A DNA stretch of 64,000 nucleotides. Source: Sediminicoccus rosea. Lineage in GTDB: Bacteria; Pseudomonadota; Alphaproteobacteria; Acetobacterales; Acetobacteraceae. The position numbers and the translations under genes were made by a program. Below, piece after piece: positions 27,814 through 36,922 of the stretch (its first letter is position 1; each line of letters begins with the position of its first letter). Location: assembly GCF_033547095.1 (NCBI RefSeq), contig NZ_CP137852.1, forward strand, positions 985,501 through 1,049,500, read 5' to 3'. The notes beneath the pieces are model-generated. The model saw only the letters and a program-made list of their open reading frames with translations, had not been told where the DNA came from and made no database searches.

Positions 27814-28863
27814 ATGGCGGCGCTGCTCCCGGGCGATCCGGTGCCCAACTGGATCGCGGCTTCCGACACCAATCCGCGCTACAGCCTGCAGGCGACGGGC
27901 GGGCGCTGGGTGGTGCTGGGCGTGCTGGGACGTGCGGCGGCACCCGAGGCTGCGGCGGCGCTGGCCGTCTTCGCCGCGGGCGCGCCCGCGGTGCTGGACG
28001 CCAATCACCGCGCCGCCCTGCTGATCAGCGCCGATCCCGAGGACCGGGCGGCGGCGCGCATCCCGCAGCACCTGCCGCAATATCGTGCCATCTGGGATGA
28101 GGCAGGCGCGGTGACGGCGTCCCTCGGCGGCCCCGGCTGGCTGCTGCTGGACCCGACGCAGCGCCTCTTCGCCCGCTGGGAGCTGGGCGAGACGGCGGCG
28201 ATGCTGGCGATGCTGGCCCGCCTGCCGCCGCCCGCGCTGCATGCCGGGGTGGTGGCGCCCGCCCCCGCGCTCATCGTGCCCCGCATCTTCGAGCCGGAGC
28301 TCTGCCGCCTGCTCATCGCGCGCTATCGCGAGGCGGGCGGCCAGGCCTCGGGCTTCATGCGGGAGGTGGATGGCCGGACCGTCGGCACGCATGACCCGAG
28401 CTTCAAGGTGCGGCGCGACCACCTGATCGAGGATGAGGGGCTGCGGGCCACGCTGCGCGGGCGCCTCGCGCGGCGGCTGGCGCCCGAGATCCAGAAGGCC
28501 TTCCAGTTCCAGGCGACGCGGCTCGAGCGCTATCTCGTCGCCTGCTACCGCGCCGATGAGGGCGGCCATTTCGCGGCCCATCGCGACAACACGACCAAGG
28601 GCACGGCGCATCGGCGCTTCGCCGTGACCATCAACCTCAACGCCGAGGAATTCGAGGGCGGCGACCTCGTCTTCCCCGAATTCGGCCGCACCGCCTATCG
28701 CGCGCCGACCGGCGGTGCGGTGGTCTTCTCCTGCTCGCTGCTGCACCAGGCGCTGCCGGTGACCGAGGGGGAGCGCTTCGCCTTCCTGCCCTTCCTCTAT
28801 GACGATGCGGCGGCGAAGATCCGCGAGGCGAACGCGCAGTTCATCGGCGCGTCACGCGGCTGA
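27814..28863 (+). CDS. Redoxin-like domain fused to 2OG-Fe(II) oxygenase (prolyl 4-hydroxylase type)
   Basis: Two-domain protein of 349 residues. The first 150 (PGDPVPNWIAASDTNPRYSLQATG, then WVVLGVLG and GWLLLDPTQRLFARWEL) have the layout of an AhpC/peroxiredoxin fold. However, the position of the peroxidatic cysteine is GRAAAPEA and no catalytic Cys is present. The second part (about 155-345) is a P4Hc-type dioxygenase: iron ligands HRD in HFAAHRDN near 250, distal His in LLHQALPV near 310, and the 2-oxoglutarate-binding Arg in ERFAFLPFLY. Substrate unknown, possibly a peptidyl proline or other side chain. Just 4 nt after trpS, so likely cotranscribed. The 3' end overlaps the convergent amine oxidase by 12 nt. 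Confidence 0.8.
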   Translation: MAALLPGDPVPNWIAASDTNPRYSLQATGGRWVVLGVLGRAAAPEAAAALAVFAAGAPAVLDANHRAALLISADPEDRAAARIPQHLPQYRAIWDEAGAVTASLGGPGWLLLDPTQRLFARWELGETAAMLAMLARLPPPALHAGVVAPAPALIVPRIFEPELCRLLIARYREAGGQASGFMREVDGRTVGTHDPSFKVRRDHLIEDEGLRATLRGRLARRLAPEIQKAFQFQATRLERYLVACYRADEGGHFAAHRDNTTKGTAHRRFAVTINLNAEEFEGGDLVFPEFGRTAYRAPTGGAVVFSCSLLHQALPVTEGERFAFLPFLYDDAAAKIREANAQFIGASRG

Positions 28864-30081
28864 CGCGGCGGCCTCCCCGCTGAGCCAGGCGCCGGCCACG
28901 GTGCCGGCGAAGCGCGCGTGGCAGGCCTCGCCCGCGAAGCACAGCCGCCCCCCGCCCAGCGGCGCCGCGAGCATGGCGCGGGAGGCGTGGTGCCATGGGC
29001 GCGCATGGGTGTAGCTGCCACGGAAATGGGGGTTCTCGCCCCAGTCGCTGACCAGGCATTCGCCCAGCGCCGCCTCGGCGCGCGGGCCGAACAGGGCGGC
29101 GAGGTCGGCCCGCGCCGCGGCCTCCGTGGCGGCGGCGCCCTGGCGGGAGAGCGCCCAGGCGCGGGCGCCGCCGACGAAGCCGAAGACGTGATCCGCCCCG
29201 AAGGGCCAGAAGACCCAGCTCATCGGCGGCTCCGCCCCCGCCGCCACGGCGCGGCGCGCGCTGTGGAAGGGGGCGATGCCCAGGCGGTCGGCGCCGCGCG
29301 CCCGGAAGGCGATCTTGGTGAGCAGCCCCATGGGCAGGCCGGCGATGGCCGCCTGCGTGGCCGCCGGCAGCGCGGGCGTGAAGGTGATCGAACCCGCGGC
29401 CAGCACGCCGTTGGAGACGGTGACGATGGCCCGGCCCGCGCGCATCTCGCCCCAATCGCCCCGCGCCACCACGCCGGGGCCGGACCAGTCGAGCCCCGTG
29501 ACGGCGTGGTTCAGCCGGATGGGCAGCCCCTCGGCGAGCCGCGCGACCAAGCCGCCCACGCCCTCGCGCGGTAGCAGGTTCGGGCCGTCGAGATCGGTCT
29601 TCACATAGTCTTCCAGCGAGATGCCGGTGAGTTCCATCGCGTTGATCTGCGAGCCCAGCCAATGCGCGATGGTGGCATCCCAGGGGCCGCCCTGCGGCGC
29701 GGCCTCCATCACGCTGCGGTCGGGCGCGAGTGGGGCGGCCTGCAGCGCCGCCTCGAAGGCGCGATGGGCGCGCCAGTATTCGGCGAATTCGGCGCGGGTC
29801 GCGAAGCGCGCGCCCAGATGCAGGTGGCGCTCGCGCACCGTGTCGTGGTCGAGGTGGTCGCCCACGAAGGCGGTCAACGGATTGTCATCCGCCTGGTGCA
29901 GCCAGGTGGCGCCGAGGTCGAGGGGGGCGCCCAGCGCGGTGGTGGTGTGGGCCCGGCCGCCCACGCGGCCGCCCGCCTCCAGCACCACGCAGCTCCGGCC
30001 CTGGCGCAGCAGCGCCCGCGCGGCGGCGATGCCGGCGCAGCCCGCGCCGATGATGAGGACGTCTGGATCATTGCCGTGCAT
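28852..30081 (-). CDS. Flavin-containing amine oxidoreductase (FAD-dependent)
   Basis: FAD enzyme of the amine oxidase/polyamine oxidase superfamily; 409 residues from the ATG at 30081 (MHGNDPDVLIIGAG). The FAD-binding GxGxxG is IGAGCAGIAAARAL, followed by the EAGGRVGGRAHT motif and LGATWLH. The C-terminal FAD motif is LCFAGEACHARFAGTVAGAWLSGEAAA. No signal peptide. The likely substrate is a polyamine or other amine, but the substrate site is not diagnostic. Transcribed away from the DSD1-type gene, with a 52-nt gap between starts. Confidence 0.87.
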   Translation of the reverse strand: MHGNDPDVLIIGAGCAGIAAARALLRQGRSCVVLEAGGRVGGRAHTTTALGAPLDLGATWLHQADDNPLTAFVGDHLDHDTVRERHLHLGARFATRAEFAEYWRAHRAFEAALQAAPLAPDRSVMEAAPQGGPWDATIAHWLGSQINAMELTGISLEDYVKTDLDGPNLLPREGVGGLVARLAEGLPIRLNHAVTGLDWSGPGVVARGDWGEMRAGRAIVTVSNGVLAAGSITFTPALPAATQAAIAGLPMGLLTKIAFRARGADRLGIAPFHSARRAVAAGAEPPMSWVFWPFGADHVFGFVGGARAWALSRQGAAATEAAARADLAALFGPRAEAALGECLVSDWGENPHFRGSYTHARPWHHASRAMLAAPLGGGRLCFAGEACHARFAGTVAGAWLSGEAAASAA

Positions 30082-30133
30082 GGCCGCATCATAGGGCAAA
30101 GCCGCCCCGGCGGCTGCCTGAAGGAAAGCACCC

Positions 30134-31243
30134 ATGCTGCAAGCCCCACCCGCCGAACCCGGCATGCGCGAAGACGAGGTGGACACGCCCGCGCTGCTGA
30201 TCGACCTCGACGCCTTCGAGCACAACCTCGACACCATGGCGGCCTTCCTGGCGCCCACGGGGGCGAAGCTGCGGGCGCATGCGAAGACGCACAAGTCGCC
30301 GGTGGTGGCCAGGCTGCAGATGGCGCGCGGCGCGATCGGGCAATGCGTGCAGAAGGTGGGCGAGGCGGAAGTGCTCGCCTGGGGCGGCATCCCCGACATC
30401 ATGGTGACGAACCAGGTGGTGGGCGCGCGAAAGCTGAACCGTCTGGTGGCGCTGGCCCGCATCGCGCAGGTCTCGGTCTGCGTGGATGACCCGGCGCAGG
30501 TGGCCGCGATCGAGGAGGCGGCGGCGGCGGCGGGCGTGCGGATTCCCGTTCTGGTCGAGATCGACGTGGGCGGCGCGCGCTGCGGCGTGCAGGCCGGCCC
30601 GCCGGCGGTGGCGCTGGCCGAGGTGATCGCCGCCTCGAAGCATCTGAGCTTCGGCGGCATCCAGGCCTATCACGGCAGCGCCCAGCATATCCGCGAGCCG
30701 GAGCGCCGCGCCGCGGCCATCGCCGGCGCGGTCGAGGCTTCGCGCCGCACGGTGGAGCAGCTGCGCCAGCGCGGCCTGGCCTGCCCCGTGGTGGGCGGTG
30801 CGGGCAGCGGCAGCTTCCAGCATGAGGTGGCGAGCGGCGTCTATACCGAGATCCAGGCCGGCTCCTACGCCTTCATGGACGCCGACTACGCCCGCAACAT
30901 CGAGGCGCCGCCCTTCCGGCATGCGCTCTTCGTGCTGGCGACGGTGATGAGCGCCGCCACCCCGCACATCGCGGTGGTGGATGCGGGCCACAAGGCGGTG
31001 CCGACGGATAGCGGCTATCCGCTCATCGCCGGGCGGCCGGGTGTCAGCTATGTCGGCGCCTCGGACGAGCACGGGAAATTGACGGTGGAGGACCCGGCCT
31101 TGCGCCCGCGTCTGGGCGAGAAGCTGCGCCTGATCCCCGGCCATTGCGACCCGACGGTGGACCGCTACGACTGGTATGTCGGCGTGCGGAAGGGCCGCGT
31201 GGAATGCCTCTGGCCGGTGGCGGCGCGGGGTGCGATGGCCTGA
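30134..31243 (+). CDS. DSD1 family PLP-dependent enzyme (D-threonine aldolase/D-serine dehydratase-like)
   Basis: Fold-type III PLP enzyme of 369 residues with an alanine-racemase-type N-terminal barrel. The PLP lysine is in LRAHAKTHKSP near residue 54. The C-terminal metal site is GHCDPTVDRYDW near 337, whose His and Cys bind a divalent ion in D-threonine aldolase and eukaryotic-type D-serine dehydratase. Also typical are DTPALLIDLDAFEHN at the start and QAGSYAFMDADY near 250. It could cleave D-threonine, D-serine or 3-hydroxyaspartate; sequence does not settle which. Its stop overlaps the next gene's ATG by one base (TGATG). Confidence 0.88.
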   Translation: MLQAPPAEPGMREDEVDTPALLIDLDAFEHNLDTMAAFLAPTGAKLRAHAKTHKSPVVARLQMARGAIGQCVQKVGEAEVLAWGGIPDIMVTNQVVGARKLNRLVALARIAQVSVCVDDPAQVAAIEEAAAAAGVRIPVLVEIDVGGARCGVQAGPPAVALAEVIAASKHLSFGGIQAYHGSAQHIREPERRAAAIAGAVEASRRTVEQLRQRGLACPVVGGAGSGSFQHEVASGVYTEIQAGSYAFMDADYARNIEAPPFRHALFVLATVMSAATPHIAVVDAGHKAVPTDSGYPLIAGRPGVSYVGASDEHGKLTVEDPALRPRLGEKLRLIPGHCDPTVDRYDWYVGVRKGRVECLWPVAARGAMA

Positions 31244-32004
31244 TGCCTCCGTCCCACCTGGCGCCTCCGCCCTTCGGCGTCGGCCGCGCGAAGCCGCAGG
31301 ACCGGCTCGACCACTGGATCGCCGCCGTGGCGCCGGGCCGGACCTTCCTGGACCTCGGCGGCATCCGCGAGCGCAGTGGAAATGAGCGGGCGAGCTGGGC
31401 GCAGCGCTGCGGCGCGACCGATGTGGCGATGGCGGACATGCTGCCGCTGGACCATGAGCTGTGGGGATATTTCCGCGACCAGGTCCGCGCGCATGGCGTG
31501 CGCGACATCGATTTCCGGCCGGAGGTGGATGTGGATTCGCCGAGCTTCGCGGCCAAGCTCAACCGCTATGACATCGTAAGCGCGCCGCTGCTGCTCTATC
31601 ACGCGCCGAACCCGGTCCATACCCTGCTGAACCTGCGGCGCGTGGTGGGGGAATATCTGATCGCGGGCACCGTCACCGTGCCCGACGTGGTGGAGAATGC
31701 CGAGGGGCGCGTGGCCTTCCCGGCCTCTTCCGCGCTGTTCCTGCCCGCGCTGCGCGGGCGGGAACGGGCGGTGATGCGGCGCTACTACCTGGACCGCTTC
31801 GGCCTCGACCTCGACACCCATGCGCCGGCGGGCGATGGCGCCACCATGCCCTATGTGACCGAGGGCGGGCCGAGCCCCTGGCCCTATTGGTGGTTCTTCA
31901 CCAAATCCGCCTTCGAGCGCGCGCTGGATCTGCTCGAGATGCGCCTGCTGGACCGCCACACCTGGCAGGACCACGCGCATTTCGTCTTCCTGCGGCGGAA
32001 ATAG
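31243..32004 (+). CDS. Putative SAM-dependent methyltransferase-fold protein
   Basis: A 253-residue soluble protein. The start at 31243 overlaps the stop of the PLP enzyme by one base, so the two are coupled. FLDLGGIRERSGNE near residue 32 resembles motif I of class I methyltransferases, with MADMLPLD at the usual motif II distance and YDIVSAPLLLYHAPNP at the motif IV position. The downstream half (WPYWWFFTKSAFERAL, HFVFLRRK) matches the last strands of that fold. The glycine loop is shorter than usual (DLGG), so cofactor binding is uncertain. Possible substrate: the product of a neighbouring enzyme, but this is speculation. Confidence 0.6.
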   Translation: MPPSHLAPPPFGVGRAKPQDRLDHWIAAVAPGRTFLDLGGIRERSGNERASWAQRCGATDVAMADMLPLDHELWGYFRDQVRAHGVRDIDFRPEVDVDSPSFAAKLNRYDIVSAPLLLYHAPNPVHTLLNLRRVVGEYLIAGTVTVPDVVENAEGRVAFPASSALFLPALRGRERAVMRRYYLDRFGLDLDTHAPAGDGATMPYVTEGGPSPWPYWWFFTKSAFERALDLLEMRLLDRHTWQDHAHFVFLRRK

Positions 32005-32006
32005 CG

Positions 32007-32564
32007 ATGCGCGCGCGCCGCTGGTTGCGGCCGCTGGCGTTGCTGATCGCACTGCCGCTGGCCGTGCTGGAGGTGACGCTCTGGGCCTGGCTCACGGCAC
32101 TCGGCGCGCAACTGGCGCGGCTGCCGGTCTTCGCCTGGCTGGAGCGGCTGGTGGCGCGGATGAGCCCGGGGGCAGTGATCGTCGTCTTCGTGGTGCCCTT
32201 CATCCCCGCCATTCCGCTGCTGAAGCTGGGCGAATTGTGGCTGCTGCGCGAGGGGCATTTCATCTGGGCGGCGGTGGTGATCATCGGCGCGAAGGTGGTG
32301 GGGGCGGCGTTTTCCACGCGGGTCTTCGCGATCGCGAAGCCGAAGATGATGCAGGTGGCGTGGTTTGCGCGCGCCTATGGCGTGGTGATGGGCCTGGTGG
32401 AGCTGGGCCACCGCGCGCTGGAGGCACTGCCGGGCTGGATGGCCGCGCGGGCGGCGTTGCGCGGGTGGATCGCGCGGGGCCGCGCCTGGCTGCGGCGCGC
32501 GCGCGGCCCGCTGGGGCGCGGTATCGCCGCCGCGCGGCGCTGGTGGCGGGCGAAGTGGGGCTAG
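32007..32564 (+). CDS. Membrane protein, hypothetical
   Basis: A 185-residue protein that starts 2 nt after the stop of the methyltransferase-like gene. An N-terminal basic MRARRWLRPL precedes a hydrophobic segment (LALLIALPLAVLEVTLWAWL), then VIVVFVVPFIPAIPLL and FIWAAVVIIGAKVVGAAF, giving about three membrane spans. The C-terminal 60 residues are strongly basic (WIARGRAWLRRARG, AARRWWRAKWG), presumably cytoplasmic. I do not recognise the family. Placement suggests it belongs to the same transcript as the two genes before it. Confidence 0.65.
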   Translation: MRARRWLRPLALLIALPLAVLEVTLWAWLTALGAQLARLPVFAWLERLVARMSPGAVIVVFVVPFIPAIPLLKLGELWLLREGHFIWAAVVIIGAKVVGAAFSTRVFAIAKPKMMQVAWFARAYGVVMGLVELGHRALEALPGWMAARAALRGWIARGRAWLRRARGPLGRGIAAARRWWRAKWG

Positions 32565-32578
32565 GGCTCCCGTATCAT

Positions 32579-32597
32579 CCGGCCGCAAAGCGGCCGG
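32579..32597. terminator. Hairpin between convergent genes
   Basis: Perfect 8-bp stem CCGGCCGC-AAA-GCGGCCGG in the 121-nt gap between the membrane protein gene and the MFS gene, which converge. No T-run. Bidirectional termination is a reasonable guess. Confidence 0.4.
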
Positions 32598-32640
32598 CGC
32601 CGCCCAACCGGACGCCCGGCCTGGCGCACCAGCCACGCGG

Positions 32641-32685
32641 CGAAGCCAAGCGCGCTGCGCGCGCCCGGCGTCTGAGGGCGCAAAA
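32641..32685. repeat. Intergenic repeat element, copy 1
   Basis: CGAAGCCAAGC, a short GC palindrome (GCGCGCTGCGCGC), then CGCCC-GGCGTCTGA-GGGCG and CAAAA. The same order of parts recurs at 41414-41460. It directly abuts the 3' end of the minus-strand MFS gene. Confidence 0.5.
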
Positions 32686-33873
32686 CTAAGCCAAGGCGAC
32701 GCGGCGGGCCTTTCGCATCTCCTGCCAGAGCGCGCTGGCCACGGCGAGGCCGAGGCAGGAGGCGGCGGCGACGAAGACGAAATCCGGCTTGCCATGGTCG
32801 AGCAGCCAGCCGCAGGCGATGGGGCCGACCATGCCGCCGATGTTGAAGCCCGTGCTGACCACGCCGAAGACGGCGCCGGCCTGGCCGGGCGGGGCGGCGG
32901 CGCGCACCAGCATGTCGCGCGAGGGCATGATCATGCCCGAGAGGAAGCCCGAGACTCCCATCACCAGCAGCAGCGGGAAGGGCGCCCAGGCGATGAGGCC
33001 GGCGACCAGGAACAGCACCGCGGAACAGCCCAGGCCCGCCGCGGCGACGAGGCCGTGGCGCTTGGTGCGGTCGGCCACATGGCCGCCCACCAGCACGCCG
33101 ATGGCGCTCATCGCGAGCCAGGCGGTGAGCGCGATGTTGCCCGCGGTGAGCGAGGTGCCATGCGCCGCATTCCAGGCCGAGACGGCGAAGCCCTGGATGC
33201 TGGAATTGGACAGCGCCAGCACCACGAAGAAGCCGAGCAGCGTGAGCACGGCGGGGCTGAGCACGCGCGGCGCGCCGGCGGCGGGCTTGGGGCGCGCGGG
33301 CTGGATGCGCTCGGCCAGCGCCTCGCGCAGCAAAGGCAGGGCGGCGATGGGGCCGAGCAGGCCCGCGATGATGAGCGCGAAGCCGACGCCGCCAAGGCTG
33401 GCCGCGCCCAGCATCAGCGCGGGTGCCACGGCGCTGCCGGCATAGCCCGCGAAGGTGTGGAAGGAGAAGGCACGGCCCACATGGGCCTCGCCGATCGAGG
33501 AGCCGAGGATCGCGTAGTCGGCCGGGTGATAGACGGCGTTGGCGAGGCCGGCCATGGCCATCGCCACCAGCAGCCAGGCATAGCTGCCGCCGATGCCGGC
33601 CAGCGCGAAGGCCGCGCCGCCCAGCAGCAACCCCGCGACGAGCGCGCGGCGCGGCCCCACGCGATCCACCAGGAAGCCCATCGGCGCCTGGGTGAGGGCG
33701 GAGACGATGTTGAACAGCGTCAGCGCGAAGCCGAGCTCGAGGAAGGAGATGCCCATGCCGTCGCGCAGCAGCGGAAACAGCGGCGGCAGGACGAGGATAT
33801 GGACGTGGCTGACGAAATGCGCGCCGGAGACGGAGGCGAGGATGCGGCGTTCCTCGGGGGCGAAGGCCGTCAC
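32686..33873 (-). CDS. MFS transporter
   Basis: Major facilitator of 395 residues with about 12 membrane spans. It starts at a GTG at 33873, one base downstream of the polA stop codon, and is probably cotranscribed with polA. The loop 2-3 motif reads [17 protein letters not shown], the classic MFS signature A. A second such signature in the C-terminal half is [19 protein letters not shown]-terminal [20 protein letters not shown] is typical of the FosmidomycinR/YfkL-like group. Substrate unknown. Ends next to a repeat element. Confidence 0.88.
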   Translation of the reverse strand: MTAFAPEERRILASVSGAHFVSHVHILVLPPLFPLLRDGMGISFLELGFALTLFNIVSALTQAPMGFLVDRVGPRRALVAGLLLGGAAFALAGIGGSYAWLLVAMAMAGLANAVYHPADYAILGSSIGEAHVGRAFSFHTFAGYAGSAVAPALMLGAASLGGVGFALIIAGLLGPIAALPLLREALAERIQPARPKPAAGAPRVLSPAVLTLLGFFVVLALSNSSIQGFAVSAWNAAHGTSLTAGNIALTAWLAMSAIGVLVGGHVADRTKRHGLVAAAGLGCSAVLFLVAGLIAWAPFPLLLVMGVSGFLSGMIMPSRDMLVRAAAPPGQAGAVFGVVSTGFNIGGMVGPIACGWLLDHGKPDFVFVAAASCLGLAVASALWQEMRKARRVALA

Positions 33874-33874
33874 C

Positions 33875-36631
33875 TCAATGCGCCTCGGCCCAGGAGGTGC
33901 CGTGGCCGACCTCGACCAGCAGCGGCACGCGCAGTTCGGCGACGCCTTCCATCACGCGGCGCAGGATGGCGCCGGCCGCTTCGACCTCGGCCTCGGGAAC
34001 TTCCAGCACCAGCTCGTCATGCACCTGGAGCAGCATGCGGGACTTGAGGCCCGCCTCGCGCAGCGCCATCGGGACGCGCACCATGGCGCGCTTGATGATC
34101 TCGGCCGCACCGCCCTGGAAGGGCGCGTTGATGGCCTGTCGCTCCGCGCCCGCGCGCAGCATCGCGTCCTTCGCCTTGATGTTCTGGATCCAGAGGCGGC
34201 GGCCGAAGGGGGAGAGGACGTAGCCATTCATCCGCGCCTCCTCCTTCAGCCGTTCCATCTCGGCGCGGATGCCGGGGTATTGCGCGAAATAGGCGTCGAT
34301 GATGCCGCGCGCCTCGCCCGCCGGGATGCCCAGGCGCGCGCCGAGGCCGAAGGCGCTCATGCCGTAGATGATGCCGAAATTGATGGTCTTGGCGCGGCGG
34401 CGCGCTTCCTTGTCCACGCTGCCGGGATCGAGGTGGAAGATTTCCGCGGCCGTGCGGCTGTGGATGTCCTCGCCCTTCGCGAAGGCCTCGCGCAGGGTCG
34501 GGACCTCGGCGAGGTGGGCGAGGAGGCGGAGTTCGATCTGGCTGTAGTCGGCGCTCATCAGCACATGGCCGGGCTCGGCCACGAAGGCGCGGCGGATGCG
34601 CATGCCCTCCTCGGTGCGGATGGGGATGTTCTGCAGATTGGGCTCGGTGGAGGAGAGGCGACCCGTGCTGGTCACCGCCATCGCATAGTCGGTGTGGACG
34701 CGGCCGTCGGGCGCGATCTGCGCGGCCAGGCCCTCGACATAGGTGGATTTCAGCTTGGCGAGCTGGCGCCATTCCAGCACCACGCGCGGCAATTCCGCGC
34801 CCTGTGCGGCCAGGTCCTCCAGCACGGCGGCATCGGTCGAATAGGCGCCGGTCTTGCCCTTCTTGCCGCCCTTCAGGCCCATCTCGTCGAAGAGGATCTC
34901 GCCGAGCTGCTTCGGGCTGCCCACGTTGAAGGCGCGGCCGGCGAGGCGGTGGCACTCGGCCTCCAGCACGACGAGACGTTCCGCGAAATCCTGGCCGATG
35001 CGGGCGAGTTCGGCGCCATCCACCTTCACGCCGGCCTGCTCCATGCCGGCGAGCACGTTGATCATGCGCCGCTCCACCTGCTCATAGAGGGCCAGGGCGC
35101 GCTCGGGGCGAAGGCGGGGGCGGAGGTGGTGCCAGAGGCGCAGCGTCACATCCGCATCCTCGGCCGCATAGGCGGTGGCGCGGTCGAGCGGCACATGGGC
35201 GAAGCTGATGCGTGCCTTGCCCGTGCCGGTTACCTCGTCGAAGGAGATGGGCTTGTGGCCGAGATGGAGCTGCGAGAGCTCATCCATGCCATGCCCATGC
35301 GCGCCGGCTTCCAGCGCGCAGGAGATCAGCATGGTGTCATCCACCGGCGTGACCGCCAGGCCGCCATTCTGCGGCTGCGCCAGCACCTCCAGGTCGTATT
35401 TCGCGTTGTGCAGCACCTTCAGCACGCCAGGGTCTTCCAGCAGCGGGCGAAGGGCGGCCATCGCGTCCTCGAAGGGAATCTGCGGCGGCGTTTCGGTCAG
35501 CATGTCCGCGCCGGCATGGCGCAGCGGGATGTAGCAGGCACGGCCCGGCGCCACGGCCAGGCAGACGCCGACGAGGCGCGCGGCCAGCGCATCCAGGCTG
35601 TCCGTCTCGGTGTCGAGGGCGATCACACCGGCGTCGCGCGCCAGCGCCACCCAGCGTTCCAGCGCCCCCAGCTCCGTCACGCAGTCATAGGGGCCGAAGG
35701 CGGCGGCACTCGGCTCGGGCGTCGCGGTGCTTTCCACGGGGCGCGCGCGCTGCGGCGCGCCGCCATCGCCGAGGCCCAGCCGCGCGGCGAGGGACCGGAA
35801 ATTGTTCTCCGCCAGGAAGGCGCCGAGGCGCGCGGGCTCGGGCGCCTTGGCGCGCAGATCCTCGATGGGGCAGGGCAGCGGCGCGTTCTCGTCGAGTGTG
35901 ACGAGGCGCAGCGAGATGCGCGCCATCTCCGCATGGGTCTGCAGCAATTCGCGCCGCTTGGGCTGCTTGATCTCGCCTGCGCGGGCCAGCAGCGTCTCGA
36001 GGTCGCCATATTCGGCGAGCAGCGTCGCCGCCGTCTTCACGCCGATGCCGGGGACGCCGGGCACATTGTCCGTCGCATCGCCGGCCAGCGCCTGGACCTC
36101 GGCCACCTTGTTCGGCGCCACGCCGAATTTCTCCAGCACCTCGGGCTCGCGGATCGGCTTCTGCTTGATCGGGTCCAGCATGATCACGCGCTCCCGGATC
36201 AGCTGCATCAGGTCCTTGTCGGAGGAGACGATGGTGACGCGGCCACCCTGCGCCTCGAACGCCTTGGCATAGGCGGCGATCAGATCATCCGCCTCATAGC
36301 CCGGCAGCTCCACGCGACAGACGCCGAAGGCTTCCGTCGCCTCGCGGATCAGCGCGAATTGCGGGACGAGTTCCTCGGGCGGTTCCGGGCGGTGGGCCTT
36401 GTATTCGGGGTAGATGTCGTTCCTGAAGGTCGTGCGCGCCGTGTCGAAGATGACGGCGATATGCGTCGAGACATTCTGGCTGAGGAAGCGCTCCAGGATC
36501 TGCGCGAAGCCGAAGACGGCGTTCACCGGCGTGCCATCGGGGCGCGTCATCGGCGGCAGGGCGTGGAAGGCGCGGAAGATGTAGCCGCTGCCGTCGATCA
36601 GGATCAGATGGGGATCAGTGGTGTCCGTCAT
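33875..36631 (-). CDS. polA: DNA polymerase I
   Basis: Repair and Okazaki-fragment polymerase; 918 residues. The 5'-3' exonuclease comes first (about 5-300; [27 protein letters not shown]). It is followed by an apparently intact 3'-5' proofreading domain (about 330-510; [11 protein letters not shown] gives the Asp and Glu) and the polymerase (about 540-918) with [46 protein letters not shown] and [11 protein letters not shown]. Its ATG overlaps the zinc-finger gene by 17 nt and its stop is one base before the MFS start, so the three read as one operon. Complete. Confidence 0.96.
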   Translation of the reverse strand: MTDTTDPHLILIDGSGYIFRAFHALPPMTRPDGTPVNAVFGFAQILERFLSQNVSTHIAVIFDTARTTFRNDIYPEYKAHRPEPPEELVPQFALIREATEAFGVCRVELPGYEADDLIAAYAKAFEAQGGRVTIVSSDKDLMQLIRERVIMLDPIKQKPIREPEVLEKFGVAPNKVAEVQALAGDATDNVPGVPGIGVKTAATLLAEYGDLETLLARAGEIKQPKRRELLQTHAEMARISLRLVTLDENAPLPCPIEDLRAKAPEPARLGAFLAENNFRSLAARLGLGDGGAPQRARPVESTATPEPSAAAFGPYDCVTELGALERWVALARDAGVIALDTETDSLDALAARLVGVCLAVAPGRACYIPLRHAGADMLTETPPQIPFEDAMAALRPLLEDPGVLKVLHNAKYDLEVLAQPQNGGLAVTPVDDTMLISCALEAGAHGHGMDELSQLHLGHKPISFDEVTGTGKARISFAHVPLDRATAYAAEDADVTLRLWHHLRPRLRPERALALYEQVERRMINVLAGMEQAGVKVDGAELARIGQDFAERLVVLEAECHRLAGRAFNVGSPKQLGEILFDEMGLKGGKKGKTGAYSTDAAVLEDLAAQGAELPRVVLEWRQLAKLKSTYVEGLAAQIAPDGRVHTDYAMAVTSTGRLSSTEPNLQNIPIRTEEGMRIRRAFVAEPGHVLMSADYSQIELRLLAHLAEVPTLREAFAKGEDIHSRTAAEIFHLDPGSVDKEARRRAKTINFGIIYGMSAFGLGARLGIPAGEARGIIDAYFAQYPGIRAEMERLKEEARMNGYVLSPFGRRLWIQNIKAKDAMLRAGAERQAINAPFQGGAAEIIKRAMVRVPMALREAGLKSRMLLQVHDELVLEVPEAEVEAAGAILRRVMEGVAELRVPLLVEVGHGTSWAEAH

Positions 36632-36851
36632 CGCCCGCGCCGTCCTTCAGCCGATAGGTGCGCGAGCAATAGGGGCAGGTAACCTGGTGCTCCTCGATCC
36701 GCATCCAGATCAAGGGATGACCCAGCGCGCCCTTGCCGCCGTCGCAGCTCACGGCGCGGCTTTCCACGAGGATCACATCCTCGGGCGTCACGCCCTCGAC
36801 GGGGTGGGGGGCATAGCCGGTCATCTGCGGGTCGCGCATCAGCGTGTTCAT
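36615..36851 (-). CDS. Zinc-finger domain-containing protein (zf-CHCC type)
   Basis: Small protein of about 78 residues. The metal-binding pattern is SCDGGKGALGHPLIW then TCPYCSRTYRL, i.e. C-x7-H and CxxC. This is the signature of the CHCC zinc-finger family that includes the mitochondrial complex I accessory subunit NDUFS6. It is known in many alphaproteobacteria, usually as a free-standing protein. The ATG at 36851 (MNTLMRDPQ) gives the family's usual length; a start up to 36911 is open. The 3' end overlaps polA, suggesting coupled translation. Function in bacteria is not settled. Confidence 0.82.
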   Translation of the reverse strand: MNTLMRDPQMTGYAPHPVEGVTPEDVILVESRAVSCDGGKGALGHPLIWMRIEEHQVTCPYCSRTYRLKDGAGDDGHH

Positions 36852-36922
36852 CCTTGGCCGCGTGGTGGCCGTGATCATAAACCGCTGGCCAGGGATGGGC
36901 CAGCGGGCCATATCCGGACGCG

